Positions 13,997 through 23,107 of a DNA stretch of 25,581 bases are shown here, piece by piece. The translations under genes were made by a program, and so were the position numbers. The notes below the pieces were generated by a model, which was not told the DNA's origin, searched no databases, and saw only the letters and a program-made list of their open reading frames with translations. The DNA is from an uncultured Lachnospiraceae bacterium (GTDB lineage Bacteria; Bacillota; Clostridia; Lachnospirales; Lachnospiraceae), in contig CAJLUP010000015.1 in NCBI GenBank assembly GCA_905209865.1, positions 1-25,581 on the forward strand, given 5' to 3'. Position 1 is the stretch's first letter. Every line of letters begins with the position of its first letter.

Positions 13997-15472
13997 TTAC
14001 AACAGAGGGGAAAGCAAACGTGAGAACTGTTCTTTTGCTTTAATGACAAGTCCTCTTTCATCGTATACTTTTCTCGTCACCTGTGTACACAATGTCATAT
14101 CGTTTTCAAACGCGCGTTCCAGTCTCTGAACGGTACGCTCACTGTAAATCACCGCATTCACTTCAAAATTCAGTCCGAAGCTTCGGAAGTCCATATTCGC
14201 CGTTCCAACGCAGGCAACCATGCCGTCAATACTCAGCGTCTTCGCATGAAGGAATCCATTGTTATACACATAACATTTTGCCCCTGCTGCAACCATCTCT
14301 CCGATATAAGAATAGGTTGCCCAATAGACAAACGGATGATCCGGTTTACACGGGATCATAATGCGCACATCCACTCCTGACTTGGCGGCAATCTTAAGAG
14401 CATCCAGAATCGATTCATCCGGTATAAAATACGGAGTCTGAATATACACATGATCCTGCGCCCGATGAATAAGCCGCAAATAATTATCGTGAATCATCTT
14501 TATCTTCGAGTCCGGCCCGCTTGATATGATCTGAACCGGATCTCTGCCGTTTCTTAAATATTTCGGAATCTCAAAAAGCGAATCTTCCAGGAACAGATTC
14601 TCCTTCGCTGCATAATTCCAGTCAAGGACAAAACGTACGGCCAACGAAGTGACTGCCGCCCCTTCGATACAAAGATGCGTATCTCTCCAATACCCGAATT
14701 TTGCATCTCTTCCGATGTACTCTCTTCCTACGTTAAAGCCGCCCACAAAACCAACTCTTCCGTCAATGACAACAATCTTTCTATGGTTTCGGTAATTCAC
14801 ACGAAGCTGAAGCTGACCAAGAAGCGCCGGGAAAAATTCTGCAACTTGAATTCCCTCTTTTTCCAAACGTTCCCAATCGCGATTTTTCATCGTCCTGCAT
14901 CCCATGCTGTCAAACAAGATCCTGACTTCCACACCTTCCCTTGCCTTTTGGATCAGCACTTTTTCTACTTCCTGCCACAGTTCATCGTTGCGGATAATAT
15001 AATACTGCATGTGGATATACCGTTTTGCCTGTTTCATTTCCTCCACAAGTGCGCGGAACTTCTCTTTTCCATCCGTATAAATGCGAATATCATTATTATC
15101 TGTCAGAACGGCTTCTCCCGCCTCCAGATTATAAAGAATCAGATCTTTAAACCTCGCCATCTCCGGATTCGCCATACGCAGCCGTTTATAATAAATCGTC
15201 TCTTCCTGACGCCGGACGGCATATTTCAGCTCGCCTTCAATCTCCTTCGCTTTAAACATCCTGCTTTTATGGAAGTCCTGCCCGATGATCAGATAGAGAA
15301 TAAATCCGAGTATCGGTATAAAATAAAGCAGAAGCAGCCATGTCCAAACAGTTTGCGGAGATCTTCTCTGAAAAAAAACAATGATCAGCGCAAGAACAAT
15401 ATTAATCAAGACGATATTGTCCATAATAAAATTATAAACACTCACCGCTCCGTTCCAAATCATTTCTGCCAT
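13997..15472 (-). CDS. cls: cardiolipin synthase (phospholipase D family)
   Basis: A membrane enzyme that condenses phosphatidylglycerol molecules to cardiolipin. Two N-terminal transmembrane segments (about residues 15-33 and 40-63) with the PLDc_N type loop precede two HKD active sites: HRKIVVIDGRVGFVGG (H230, K232, D237) and HAKTLSIDGMVACVGTAN (H409, K411, D416), counted from the start used here. The total of 491 residues matches Firmicute Cls proteins. The frame opens with GTG at 15481, but that codon is only 2 nt after AAGGAG, whereas the ATG at 15472 has 11 nt, so I prefer the ATG. It is transcribed away from the plus-strand gene at 15642, with both promoters expected in the shared 170-nt gap. 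It appears to be a single-gene unit. Confidence 0.95.
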   Translation of the reverse strand: MAEMIWNGAVSVYNFIMDNIVLINIVLALIIVFFQRRSPQTVWTWLLLLYFIPILGFILYLIIGQDFHKSRMFKAKEIEGELKYAVRRQEETIYYKRLRMANPEMARFKDLILYNLEAGEAVLTDNNDIRIYTDGKEKFRALVEEMKQAKRYIHMQYYIIRNDELWQEVEKVLIQKAREGVEVRILFDSMGCRTMKNRDWERLEKEGIQVAEFFPALLGQLQLRVNYRNHRKIVVIDGRVGFVGGFNVGREYIGRDAKFGYWRDTHLCIEGAAVTSLAVRFVLDWNYAAKENLFLEDSLFEIPKYLRNGRDPVQIISSGPDSKIKMIHDNYLRLIHRAQDHVYIQTPYFIPDESILDALKIAAKSGVDVRIMIPCKPDHPFVYWATYSYIGEMVAAGAKCYVYNNGFLHAKTLSIDGMVACVGTANMDFRSFGLNFEVNAVIYSERTVQRLERAFENDMTLCTQVTRKVYDERGLVIKAKEQFSRLLSPLL

Positions 15473-15555
15473 AAATAGCACAACTCCTTTTTATGTACTT
15501 TTAGGTACTATAACAGTATACTCGTTCACCCCCTCAAAAGTAAACCCCTTTTTAC

Positions 15556-15584
15556 TTGCACTACTTAAAAAACAATGGTACAAT
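15556..15584 (+). promoter_or_regulatory. candidate promoter of the small membrane protein gene
   Basis: TTGCAC (15556-15561) and TACAAT (15579-15584) are separated by 17 bp, about 60 nt upstream of the start codon. The -35 box is a partial match, the -10 box a good one. Confidence 0.55.
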
Positions 15585-15641
15585 ATTATTTGCGTAAATG
15601 CGGAAAACGGCATTATACAGTAAGATTTAGGAGGATTTGTC

Positions 15642-16073
15642 ATGAGTACATTCACCATTGTGATGATCGTCATTCTCGTGATATTAGTCGCAGTGCTCGT
15701 TGGTCTTTACATTTTCGGAAAGAAGGCCGAGAAAAAACAGGCAGAACAGCAGGAGCAGATGGCGGCTGCGGCACAGGTTGTCAGCATGCTCATCATCGAT
15801 AAAAAGAAACTGAGACTGAAAGAAGCGGGACTTCCTCAGGTAGTCGTAGACAACACACCGAAGTATCTTCGCCGCACAAAAGTTCCGGTTGTAAAAGCAA
15901 AGATCGGAGCGAAGATTATGACTCTTATGTGTGAGAACAAAGTGTTTGAAGTTCTTCCGGTAAAAAAAGAAGTCAAAGCAGTTGTAAGCGGACTCTACAT
16001 AACAGAGATCAAAAGCGTACGCGGCGGTTCGATCGAACAACCTGTAAAGAAAAAAGGATTTTTCAAAAAATAA
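15642..16073 (+). CDS. small single-pass membrane protein, unknown function
   Basis: A 143-residue protein I do not recognise. Residues 4-26 form one strongly hydrophobic helix, followed by a short charged coiled-coil-like stretch (GKKAEKKQAEQQEQM). A compact, basic soluble domain of about 80 residues rich in beta-type sequence follows (KYLRRTKVPVVKAKIGAKIMTLMCENKVFEVLPVKKEV), then a lysine-rich tail ending GFFKK. The overall shape (N-terminal helix, small basic domain) superficially resembles YajC, but the sequence is not convincingly of that family. The ATG at 15642 has a perfect AGGAGG 7 nt upstream. It is the only convincing plus-strand gene here, divergent from cls, with its own promoter and a strong terminator, so it is independently controlled. 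Confidence 0.85.
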   Translation: MSTFTIVMIVILVILVAVLVGLYIFGKKAEKKQAEQQEQMAAAAQVVSMLIIDKKKLRLKEAGLPQVVVDNTPKYLRRTKVPVVKAKIGAKIMTLMCENKVFEVLPVKKEVKAVVSGLYITEIKSVRGGSIEQPVKKKGFFKK

Positions 16074-16078
16074 GAAAA

Positions 16079-16117
16079 ACAGGCGTCATAAAGGAAACAT
16101 TTTCCTATGACACCTGT
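16079..16117. terminator. bidirectional intrinsic terminator
   Basis: An ACAGG-GTCATA-AGGAAA stem pairs with TTTCCT-ATGAC-CCTGT with few mismatches. It is followed by T7 on the plus strand and by GTTTTTCTTATTTTTT on the minus strand. It ends the plus-strand gene and the minus-strand dnaE-pfkA-murI-DUF1934 run from opposite sides. Confidence 0.9.
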
Positions 16118-16167
16118 TTTTTTATTCTGTAACCGATCCAAAACGAATACATCGCTCTTTTATCCGC

Positions 16168-16653
16168 CTATTTGAGGTCTAACTGCATAGAAACCCCTTT
16201 GCTGTTTCTCGGAACAATGCTCATATTAATACGGCAGTCTGCCAACGGTTCATGATTCACATCCAGTTCATATGCGACTTTCACACCGATCCGTTCCTCG
16301 TCCACGTTAATTTCCATGTTCTTTGTATTGACACCAACCAGCATCTGACCGTAAGGCGTTTTGTAATACGTCAGATTTTTCTTATTCTTTTCGAATACCA
16401 TATGAGAAGACGTGACACCACTTTTCATAATCTCAAGACAATCTGTTCCGGTAATCTTGATCTTATTCTTGATCGTGCCCGCCATTCCTTCAAGAACTTC
16501 ATCATAAAGAATATAATGTTTTCCGTTTCGCCAGTAATAACTTGCCGGAGTGACAACTTCGATCCCATCGTCCCCGACTTCATACCCTCTCGCCGGATCA
16601 TCCATAATATCGATATGTTTTCCCGAAATGCTGACTAATACCTCTTTCGTCAT
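16168..16653 (-). CDS. DUF1934 family protein (calycin-like, YwiB-type)
   Basis: A 161-residue protein matching the DUF1934/YwiB pattern: an N-terminal strand (TKEVLVSISGKH), an aromatic stretch (PASYYWRNGKHYILYDEVLEG), a middle segment TIKNKIKITGTDCLEIMKSG and C-terminal MLVGVNTKNMEINV with YELDVNHEPLADCRINM. Such proteins are small lipocalin-like beta barrels of unknown role. The frame extends to a TTG at 16671 inside murI, but AGGAG precedes the ATG at 16653 by 10 nt, so that start is preferred, leaving 4 nt between the murI stop and this ATG. Tight coupling to murI fits a cell-envelope role, but this is an inference. Confidence 0.85.
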   Translation of the reverse strand: MTKEVLVSISGKHIDIMDDPARGYEVGDDGIEVVTPASYYWRNGKHYILYDEVLEGMAGTIKNKIKITGTDCLEIMKSGVTSSHMVFEKNKKNLTYYKTPYGQMLVGVNTKNMEINVDEERIGVKVAYELDVNHEPLADCRINMSIVPRNSKGVSMQLDLK

Positions 16654-16657
16654 TGAT

Positions 16658-17485
16658 CTAATACTCCTCAATATTTACTACATTCGTTGTCGGCACATCA
16701 AACGGCATCACTGTATTTGCAAACTTGCGGAATTTCTCTGCCGCATCGCTTACATAAAACGAATACACGCTGTGCTGTCCGTCTTTCCCGTCATTTTCCA
16801 TCTGTTGTTCATGCAGAAGCTTTTTCAAATCCATCGCCGTCTCATAAGCCGGATTCACGATCTGAATCCTTTCTCCGAGATAATCCCGTATTTTAGATCT
16901 GAGAAGCGGATAATGCGTACATCCGAGAATCATCGCGTCAATCTGCGTATGTCTCATGGAGTCAAGATAATACTCGATCACTTCTTCTGTAACGACATGT
17001 TCCTTAAATCCTTCTTCTACCAGAGGTACGAAGAGCGGACACGCCTTTTCGATCACTTCAATATCCGGAGCCATCCTTTGGATGATCTTTGTATACATCC
17101 CGCTTTGCACTGTCGCATCTGTCCCGATCACTCCGACTTTCTGATTCTTCGTCGCTTCCACGGCAGCCCGAGCCCCCGGAACAACAACTCCCATGATCGG
17201 AATATCAAATTCATCGCGCACGGCATCCAGCGCCAAAGCGCTTGCCGTATTACAGGCGATCACGATTGCTTTCACCTGTTTTGTCTTCAAAAACCGGATA
17301 ATCTGCTCCGAAAAACGGATAATTGTATTCTGCGACTTGCTTCCGTACGGAACCCTCGCCGTATCTCCGAAGTATACGATATTTTCATTCGGAAGCTGCC
17401 GGGATATCTCCCTCGCAACCGTAAGTCCGCCTACCCCGGAATCAAAAACTCCGACAGGCGCGGTCTTTTTACAGTCTATTCGCAT
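16658..17485 (-). CDS. murI: glutamate racemase
   Basis: Converts L-glutamate to D-glutamate for peptidoglycan. The two catalytic cysteines are visible in the family motifs IACNTAS (C78) and ILGCTHYP (C189), with the N-terminal GVFDSGVGGLTV and PYGSKS strings. Length (275 residues) is normal. A 5' ATG at 17497 has no ribosome binding site; GGAGGG, which follows that codon, lies 4 nt before the ATG at 17485, so the latter is used. It is downstream of pfkA and immediately followed by the DUF1934 gene. The hairpin at 17508-17530 separates it from pfkA and may reduce read-through. Confidence 0.95.
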   Translation of the reverse strand: MRIDCKKTAPVGVFDSGVGGLTVAREISRQLPNENIVYFGDTARVPYGSKSQNTIIRFSEQIIRFLKTKQVKAIVIACNTASALALDAVRDEFDIPIMGVVVPGARAAVEATKNQKVGVIGTDATVQSGMYTKIIQRMAPDIEVIEKACPLFVPLVEEGFKEHVVTEEVIEYYLDSMRHTQIDAMILGCTHYPLLRSKIRDYLGERIQIVNPAYETAMDLKKLLHEQQMENDGKDGQHSVYSFYVSDAAEKFRKFANTVMPFDVPTTNVVNIEEY

Positions 17486-17507
17486 GATTCCCTCCATCGT
17501 GGAAACA

Positions 17508-17530
17508 GCCGGTATAAACTTTATACCGGC
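17508..17530. terminator. 11-bp perfect hairpin between pfkA and murI
   Basis: GCCGGTATAAA and its exact complement are separated by one base, about 30 nt after the pfkA stop on the minus strand. The downstream minus flank TGTTTCC has only a short T run, so this is a weak terminator or an mRNA 3'-end stabiliser for pfkA. Confidence 0.55.
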
Positions 17531-17560
17531 ATGTTTTTATAAATATATAACGAATTTTTC

Positions 17561-18571
17561 TTACAGAGCAAGTGTTTTTGCCACTTCATACTGATATTCG
17601 GATACTGTCTTCTTCATCGCCAATGCTTCTTCGATATCAAAATCAACATACTCGCCGTTCTTATATCCTACCACACGGTTTGTTTTTCCCTGGCAGAGAA
17701 GATCCACTGCCATAGCTCCCATAATTGACGCGTAAACTCTGTCTTTACATGTCGGGCTTCCTCCACGCTGCATGTGTCCGAGAATGGTAGCTCTTGTCTC
17801 AATTCCTGTTGCAGCTTCGATTCTCTTCGCCATATTGATCGAATCACCGATACCTTCTGCGTTGATGATAATATAATTTTTCTTACCGCGTTTCTTATTC
17901 TTCAGAATATCGTCAATGATCTCCTGCTCGTCAAAGTCATGCTCTTCCGGCATAAGAATTCTCTCTGCTCCATTGGCGATACCGCACCACAATGCCAAAT
18001 ATCCCGCATCGCGTCCCATAACTTCAATGATACTGCATCTCTCATGAGACGTTGATGTATCACGAACTTTATCGATCGCTTCCATCGCTGTATTTACAGC
18101 CGTGTCAAATCCGATCGTATAATCTGTACAGGCAATATCGAGATCGATCGTTCCCGGAATTCCAATCGTATTCACACCGAGGTTTGCAAGTTTCTGTGCT
18201 CCGGCAAAAGAACCGTCTCCGCCGATAACCACAAGACCGTCAATACCATATTTTTTACAGATTGCAGCAGCTTTCTGCTGTCCTTCTTCTGTACGCATAG
18301 ATTTACAGCGCGCTGTCTGAAGGAACGTACCTCCACGCTGAATCTTCTCGGACACATCACGCGCCGACAGATCAATGATCTCTTCTTTCAGAAGTCCGTG
18401 AAATCCTCTTCTGATACCGCGAACTTTCAATCCTCTGGCAAGCGCCGTTCTTACAACCGCACGGATTGCCGCGTTCATACCCGGTGCATCTCCACCACTT
18501 GTAAGAACTCCGATTGTACGGATCTGATCTTCAATCTCCTCTAAGTACTTTTCTTTTTGATTCTCTGCCAT
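17561..18571 (-). CDS. pfkA: ATP-dependent 6-phosphofructokinase
   Basis: Phosphorylates fructose 6-phosphate, the committing step of glycolysis. Signatures include the nucleotide loop SGGDAPGMNAAIRAVVR, GGDGSFAGAQKL (a Gly after the Asp, the ATP-type rather than the pyrophosphate-type pattern), the substrate/catalytic stretch PGTIDLDIACTDYTIG, and the C-terminal ILGHMQRGGSPTCKDR. In the catalytic stretch the usual TIDND reads TIDLD, so both aspartates (D143, D145) remain but the intervening Asn is Leu. The ATG at 18571 follows AAAGGTGG by 7 nt and gives 336 residues; an upstream extension to 18592 lacks support. It lies downstream of dnaE with a 93-nt AT-rich gap that may hold its own promoter. 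Confidence 0.94.
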   Translation of the reverse strand: MAENQKEKYLEEIEDQIRTIGVLTSGGDAPGMNAAIRAVVRTALARGLKVRGIRRGFHGLLKEEIIDLSARDVSEKIQRGGTFLQTARCKSMRTEEGQQKAAAICKKYGIDGLVVIGGDGSFAGAQKLANLGVNTIGIPGTIDLDIACTDYTIGFDTAVNTAMEAIDKVRDTSTSHERCSIIEVMGRDAGYLALWCGIANGAERILMPEEHDFDEQEIIDDILKNKKRGKKNYIIINAEGIGDSINMAKRIEAATGIETRATILGHMQRGGSPTCKDRVYASIMGAMAVDLLCQGKTNRVVGYKNGEYVDFDIEEALAMKKTVSEYQYEVAKTLAL

Positions 18572-18664
18572 GATTTTTCCACCTTTCTGCAAAGTGACGC
18601 TATTAATAATATTTATTCATTGTAATTTTTTTAACAATAATATTCGAAAATTATTCTACCTTAT

Positions 18665-21600
18665 TTAGAAGTGGTTTTCAATAGCTTTTTCAACCACTTT
18701 TACCCGACTTTCACCAAAATGGTTCATTAATCTGCTCAAAATCTGCTCATTGATCTGAATATTGCGGTTTTTCGGAAGCCTTTTTACTGCCCGTTCCTTC
18801 GCACAGTATATCACAACTTCATCTTCTCCTTCCGAATCTGCCAAATATCCGTAGACGATCTGCTCCTCATCAAGAAACGTTGCTTTATCCGGGAATTGAA
18901 TCCACAATTCCTTCTTCGTACTCTCAAAAGGAATCACTTTCTCACAGATTAATTTACTTGCCTTTTCATCTTCCTCAGAAACTCTTCCGCTAATGAATAC
19001 TTTCTCATTCAGTTCCATCCAGCGTCGGTTCCTCTCATAATCCCTCGGGAAAACAACAACTTCCACCGTTCCCAGCAAGTCTTCCAGCGTAAGAAACGCC
19101 ATCACCTGATTCGTCTTTGTATATTTCGTTGTCTTATCGACGATCATCCCGCCAATGATGGACTTCTGCCCGTCATGCACCTTTGTTCTATTCAGTTCTT
19201 CATCAAACTGGAAGTCCGCCGTCGTAGCCGAGATCACTCTCCGCCAACGCTCTTCATATTCTTCCAGCGGATGACCGCTAATATAGATCCCAAGCACTTC
19301 TTTTTCAAATGCAAGCTTATTCTCTTTTGTGTACTCGCCTACGTCAGGCATCTTGATCTGAAAATCTGCTTTTTCTTCTTCCCCCACTAAGTCAAACAGG
19401 CTCATCTGACCTGACATAGAATATTTTTTCTCCTGATTCACATGATCTAAGATCTGAATGTAAATACTCATAAACTGTTTTCTCGTCCCGCCAAGAGCAT
19501 CCAGTGCCCCGGCTTTGATCAGGTTTTCGATCGTTCTTTTATTCAATCCTTCTTTTGAAGAAACACGGGTAATAAAATCTTCGAGATTTTTATATGTTCC
19601 GAAAGTATTCCGCTCTTCAAGCATTGCATGAACGATCGGTCTTCCGATACTCTTGATCGCCGCCAAACCATATCTGATATTCTGTCCGTCAACTGAGAAA
19701 TCCGCTTCCCCTTTGTTAATATCCGGCGGAAGGATCTGTATTCCCATCTGCCTGCTTGCGTAGATATATTCAGCTACCTTCGACGGATTATCAATGACCG
19801 ATGTCATAAGCGCCGCCATATATTCGACCGGATAATAATATTTCAGCCATGCCGTCTGATACGCTACGACCGCATACGCGGCGGCATGCGACTTATTGAA
19901 TGCATAGTTTGCGAAATCCAGCATCTCATCGTATATTTTATTCGCCGTCTTTTCATCAATTCCGTTCTTAATACATCCCGGAATATCAGAACCTTCATCC
20001 CCATATAGGAAAATCTGCCTCTCCCGCTTCATTTCATCGCCCTTTTTCTTAGACATAGCGCGTCTTAAAAGGTCGCTTCTTCCAAGCGAATATCCGGCAA
20101 GATCCCGCACGATCTGCATAACCTGTTCCTGGTAAACGATACAGCCATAGGTCGATTTCAGAATCGGCTCCAGCTGCGGACAATCGTAAGTGATCGACGT
20201 AGCATCATTCTTTCCTTTGATGTACTGAGGAATAAAATCCATCGGCCCCGGGCGATAAAGAGAAATTCCGGCAATCATATCTTCCAAGCTGTCCGGTTTC
20301 AGTTCTTTCATAAAGCTTTTCATTCCCGCGCTTTCCAACTGAAAGATCCCGTCTGTCTTTCCCGATCCGATATACTCAAGCACCTTTTTATCGTCATAAT
20401 CCAACGTATCCATGCTGACTGACGGGTCTTTCTTTCTCGCCATATTCACTGCGTTTTGTATAACAGTCAGTGTACGCAGTCCGAGGAAGTCCATCTTCAA
20501 AAGTCCCAGCTGTTCCAAAGTAGTCATCGTAAACTGTGTCGTTACGGATCCATCTGCCGCCCTCGAAAGAGGAACATACTCATCCACCGACTTCTGACTG
20601 ATCACAACACCTGCGGCATGCATGGAACTATGTCTGGGAAGTCCCTCCAGCCTTCTCGCCATCTTGATCAGATACTTTACTTCTTCATCCTCTTCATACG
20701 TCTTACGCAGTTCGGGATTTACTTTTAACGCCTTATCGATCGTCATCTTCGGCTCCTGCGGAATCATCTTCGCAATCGAATCTACAAACGCATAAGGCAT
20801 ATCCATCACCCGCCCTACATCGCGGATCACCCCGCGCGCCGCCAAAGTTCCAAAGGTCACAATCTGAACAACTCTGTCTTTTCCATATTTTCTCACAACA
20901 TAGTCAATCACTTCCTGCCTGCGTTCGTAACAGAAATCCACGTCGATATCAGGCATGGAAACACGTTCCGGATTCAGGAAACGCTCAAACAGGAGCTGAT
21001 ACCGGATCGGATCGATCGTCGTAATCTCCAGACAATAAGAAACAATGCTTCCGGCCGCAGATCCGCGCCCCGGTCCGACTGCGATCCCATGATCTTTTGC
21101 ATATTTTATAAAATCCCACACAATCAGGAAATAATCTACATACCCCATATTCTTGATCGTGCCCAGTTCATAATCAAGCCGTTCCCTCAGTTCATCCGCC
21201 CGTTCTCCATAGCGTTTCTCAAGTCCTTCATAACATAATTTCTGAAGATATTCCCATGAAGTATACCCGCTTGGAACATCGTATTTCGGAAGTTTTGTCA
21301 CGCCAAATTCAATCTCCACAAAGCAGCGGTCTGCAATCTTCTGTGTATTGTCAAGCGCCTGAAGCGCATATGGGAAAAGAGCCCCCATTTCCTCTTCGGA
21401 TTTCACATAATACTGTCCGCCCTCGTAGCGCATCCGGTTCTCATCCGACAATTTCTTTCCTGTCTGAATACAAAGAAGAATATCATGTGCTTTCTCATCT
21501 TCCGCATAAGTATAGTGCACATCATTTGTCGCCACAAGCTCGATTCCTGTTTCCTGCGACATTTTCAAAAGCTGTTGGTTTACAAGTGCCTGATCCGGCA

Positions 21601-22138
21601 GTCCGTGATCCTGCAGTTCCAGATAGAAATGATCTTCCCCGAAAATATCCCTGTATTCCAATGCAGCTTTCTTCGCTTCCTCATACAGCCCTTTCATCAG
21701 ATATCGGGACACTTCCCCCGCCAGACAGGCGCTCAACGCAATGATGCCGCTATGATATTCCCGCAAAACTTCTTTATCTACGCGGGGTTTGTAATAGTAT
21801 CCCTCCACAAAGCCTTTTGATACAATCTTCATCAGATTAGCGTATCCTTCGTTATTTTCCGCAAGAAGCACGAGATGATAATACCGGTCTTCCCCGCCGG
21901 TCACTTCCCGGTCAAACCGGGAGTTCGGGGCAACATATACCTCACAGCCTAAGATTGGATTAATTCCCTGATTTTTCGCTTCTCTGTAAAAATCAATTAC
22001 CCCATACATTACGCCGTGGTCTGTGATCGCCGCACTGTCCATCCCCAGAGCTTTCACCCTTGCGACATATTCTTTTATCTTATTCGATCCATCCAACAGA
22101 CTGTACTCTGTATGGACATGCAAATGTGCAAAACTCAT
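18665..22138 (-). CDS. dnaE: DNA polymerase III alpha subunit, DnaE
   Basis: A replicative C-family polymerase of 1157 residues. The N-terminal PHP domain keeps its metal-binding motifs (HLHVHTEYS at 5-13, TDHG at 39-42, NDVHY at 205-209), suggesting an active rather than degenerate PHP. The palm carries PDIDVDF with D397 and D399 and the third aspartate D550 in LLKMDFLGLRT, aligning with E. coli D401, D403 and D555. GPGRGSAAGS (355-364), the helix-hairpin-helix region and a C-terminal OB fold (about residues 1000-1070, IIGGMIVDKTTKYTKTNQV) follow. It is the DnaE1 type, not PolC. Start is ATG at 22138 behind GAGGTGAG. It lies 45 nt after cvfB and leads into pfkA. Confidence 0.96.
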   Translation of the reverse strand: MSFAHLHVHTEYSLLDGSNKIKEYVARVKALGMDSAAITDHGVMYGVIDFYREAKNQGINPILGCEVYVAPNSRFDREVTGGEDRYYHLVLLAENNEGYANLMKIVSKGFVEGYYYKPRVDKEVLREYHSGIIALSACLAGEVSRYLMKGLYEEAKKAALEYRDIFGEDHFYLELQDHGLPDQALVNQQLLKMSQETGIELVATNDVHYTYAEDEKAHDILLCIQTGKKLSDENRMRYEGGQYYVKSEEEMGALFPYALQALDNTQKIADRCFVEIEFGVTKLPKYDVPSGYTSWEYLQKLCYEGLEKRYGERADELRERLDYELGTIKNMGYVDYFLIVWDFIKYAKDHGIAVGPGRGSAAGSIVSYCLEITTIDPIRYQLLFERFLNPERVSMPDIDVDFCYERRQEVIDYVVRKYGKDRVVQIVTFGTLAARGVIRDVGRVMDMPYAFVDSIAKMIPQEPKMTIDKALKVNPELRKTYEEDEEVKYLIKMARRLEGLPRHSSMHAAGVVISQKSVDEYVPLSRAADGSVTTQFTMTTLEQLGLLKMDFLGLRTLTVIQNAVNMARKKDPSVSMDTLDYDDKKVLEYIGSGKTDGIFQLESAGMKSFMKELKPDSLEDMIAGISLYRPGPMDFIPQYIKGKNDATSITYDCPQLEPILKSTYGCIVYQEQVMQIVRDLAGYSLGRSDLLRRAMSKKKGDEMKRERQIFLYGDEGSDIPGCIKNGIDEKTANKIYDEMLDFANYAFNKSHAAAYAVVAYQTAWLKYYYPVEYMAALMTSVIDNPSKVAEYIYASRQMGIQILPPDINKGEADFSVDGQNIRYGLAAIKSIGRPIVHAMLEERNTFGTYKNLEDFITRVSSKEGLNKRTIENLIKAGALDALGGTRKQFMSIYIQILDHVNQEKKYSMSGQMSLFDLVGEEEKADFQIKMPDVGEYTKENKLAFEKEVLGIYISGHPLEEYEERWRRVISATTADFQFDEELNRTKVHDGQKSIIGGMIVDKTTKYTKTNQVMAFLTLEDLLGTVEVVVFPRDYERNRRWMELNEKVFISGRVSEEDEKASKLICEKVIPFESTKKELWIQFPDKATFLDEEQIVYGYLADSEGEDEVVIYCAKERAVKRLPKNRNIQINEQILSRLMNHFGESRVKVVEKAIENHF

Positions 22139-22183
22139 CTCTCACCTCGTAAACTAACCTGTTCTAATCGATTCTCCTATTGG

Positions 22184-23020
22184 CTAACGCAAATCTGCCG
22201 CGAAAATTTTTCCTGCTTTATTGTCAATCTGTATCTTTCCCTGCTTCAAAAGTCTTCCGACTGCACGTTTAAATGCCGCTTTGCTCATTCCAAATTCTGC
22301 CTTGATCCGTTCCGGATCCGCTTTATCTGTAAACGGAAGCATCCCGCCGTTTTTCTCGATACGTTTTAATACTATATCGGCATCCGTGTCCATCTGTTCC
22401 GGTATCCTTCCTCTTACGCTCAAGTCGAGTTTTCCGTCTGCCTTCACAGCCGTCACCCTCGCCTCAACCTGCTGCCCGATATACATCTTTCCGTAAACTT
22501 CCCGCTTCGGGATCATTGCCGAATACTGATCATCCACAGCAACAAACACACCGAAATCACGACTCAGTTCATATACCGTTCCGCTGACCATATCCCCTTT
22601 CTTGTACGGCGAATCCGTCCGAAGGAGCTGATAAACTTTCATCGTTGCACACAATCTCCCGCTCTTATCTATATACAGACTCACAAGACAACGATCGCCT
22701 TTTTCTACCTTTTCTGTCTGTTCTTTGAAAGGAAGCAGCAGATCTTTCTCCAACCCCCAATCCAAAAACGCACCGACTCTTCCGACGTCTGCCACTTCAA
22801 GCACCGCCGTTTTTCCAAGTGTGAGTTTCGGTTCATTTGTAGTTGCGATCATACGATCTGAGGAATCCTTATACAGAAACACCTCGATCGGATCTCCCGG
22901 TTCAATTCCTTCCGGCACCTGCTTTTTCGGCAGAAGCACCCGCTCTTCATCATTACCGAGATACACGCCGAAATCCACGATCTTCACAACGGTCAGAACT
23001 TGTTTCTCTCCCAGTTTCAT
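22184..23020 (-). CDS. cvfB: CvfB/YitL-family S1 RNA-binding protein
   Basis: A 278-residue protein of the CvfB family, RNA-binding proteins that affect virulence gene expression in staphylococci (family knowledge). In order there are three S1-like OB domains: 1-65 (VVKIVDFGVYLGND), about 66-135 (VADVGRVGAFLDWGLEKDLLLP) and about 140-205 (GTVYELSRDFGVFVAVDDQYSAMIP). A C-terminal winged helix follows (about 215-278, IKAEFGMSKAAFKRAVGRLL). This is the canonical CvfB order. Start is ATG at 23020 with AAGGAG 7 nt upstream. It sits between the EndoQ-like gene and dnaE, 87 nt and 45 nt away. Confidence 0.92.
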   Translation of the reverse strand: MKLGEKQVLTVVKIVDFGVYLGNDEERVLLPKKQVPEGIEPGDPIEVFLYKDSSDRMIATTNEPKLTLGKTAVLEVADVGRVGAFLDWGLEKDLLLPFKEQTEKVEKGDRCLVSLYIDKSGRLCATMKVYQLLRTDSPYKKGDMVSGTVYELSRDFGVFVAVDDQYSAMIPKREVYGKMYIGQQVEARVTAVKADGKLDLSVRGRIPEQMDTDADIVLKRIEKNGGMLPFTDKADPERIKAEFGMSKAAFKRAVGRLLKQGKIQIDNKAGKIFAADLR

Positions 23021-23107
23021 ACATTCTCTCCTTTATCATTTCGAAGCAGAATCCCTTGCATCCGCCCCGATCTTCTTCCATCATTTGCTCCCCTCGAAGC
23101 TTACTGT

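Noticed and set aside
16550..17542. 330-codon plus-strand open frame
   Set aside because: It runs antisense to murI and DUF1934, which have clear family motifs; its translation is Cys/His/Arg-rich with no domain signature.
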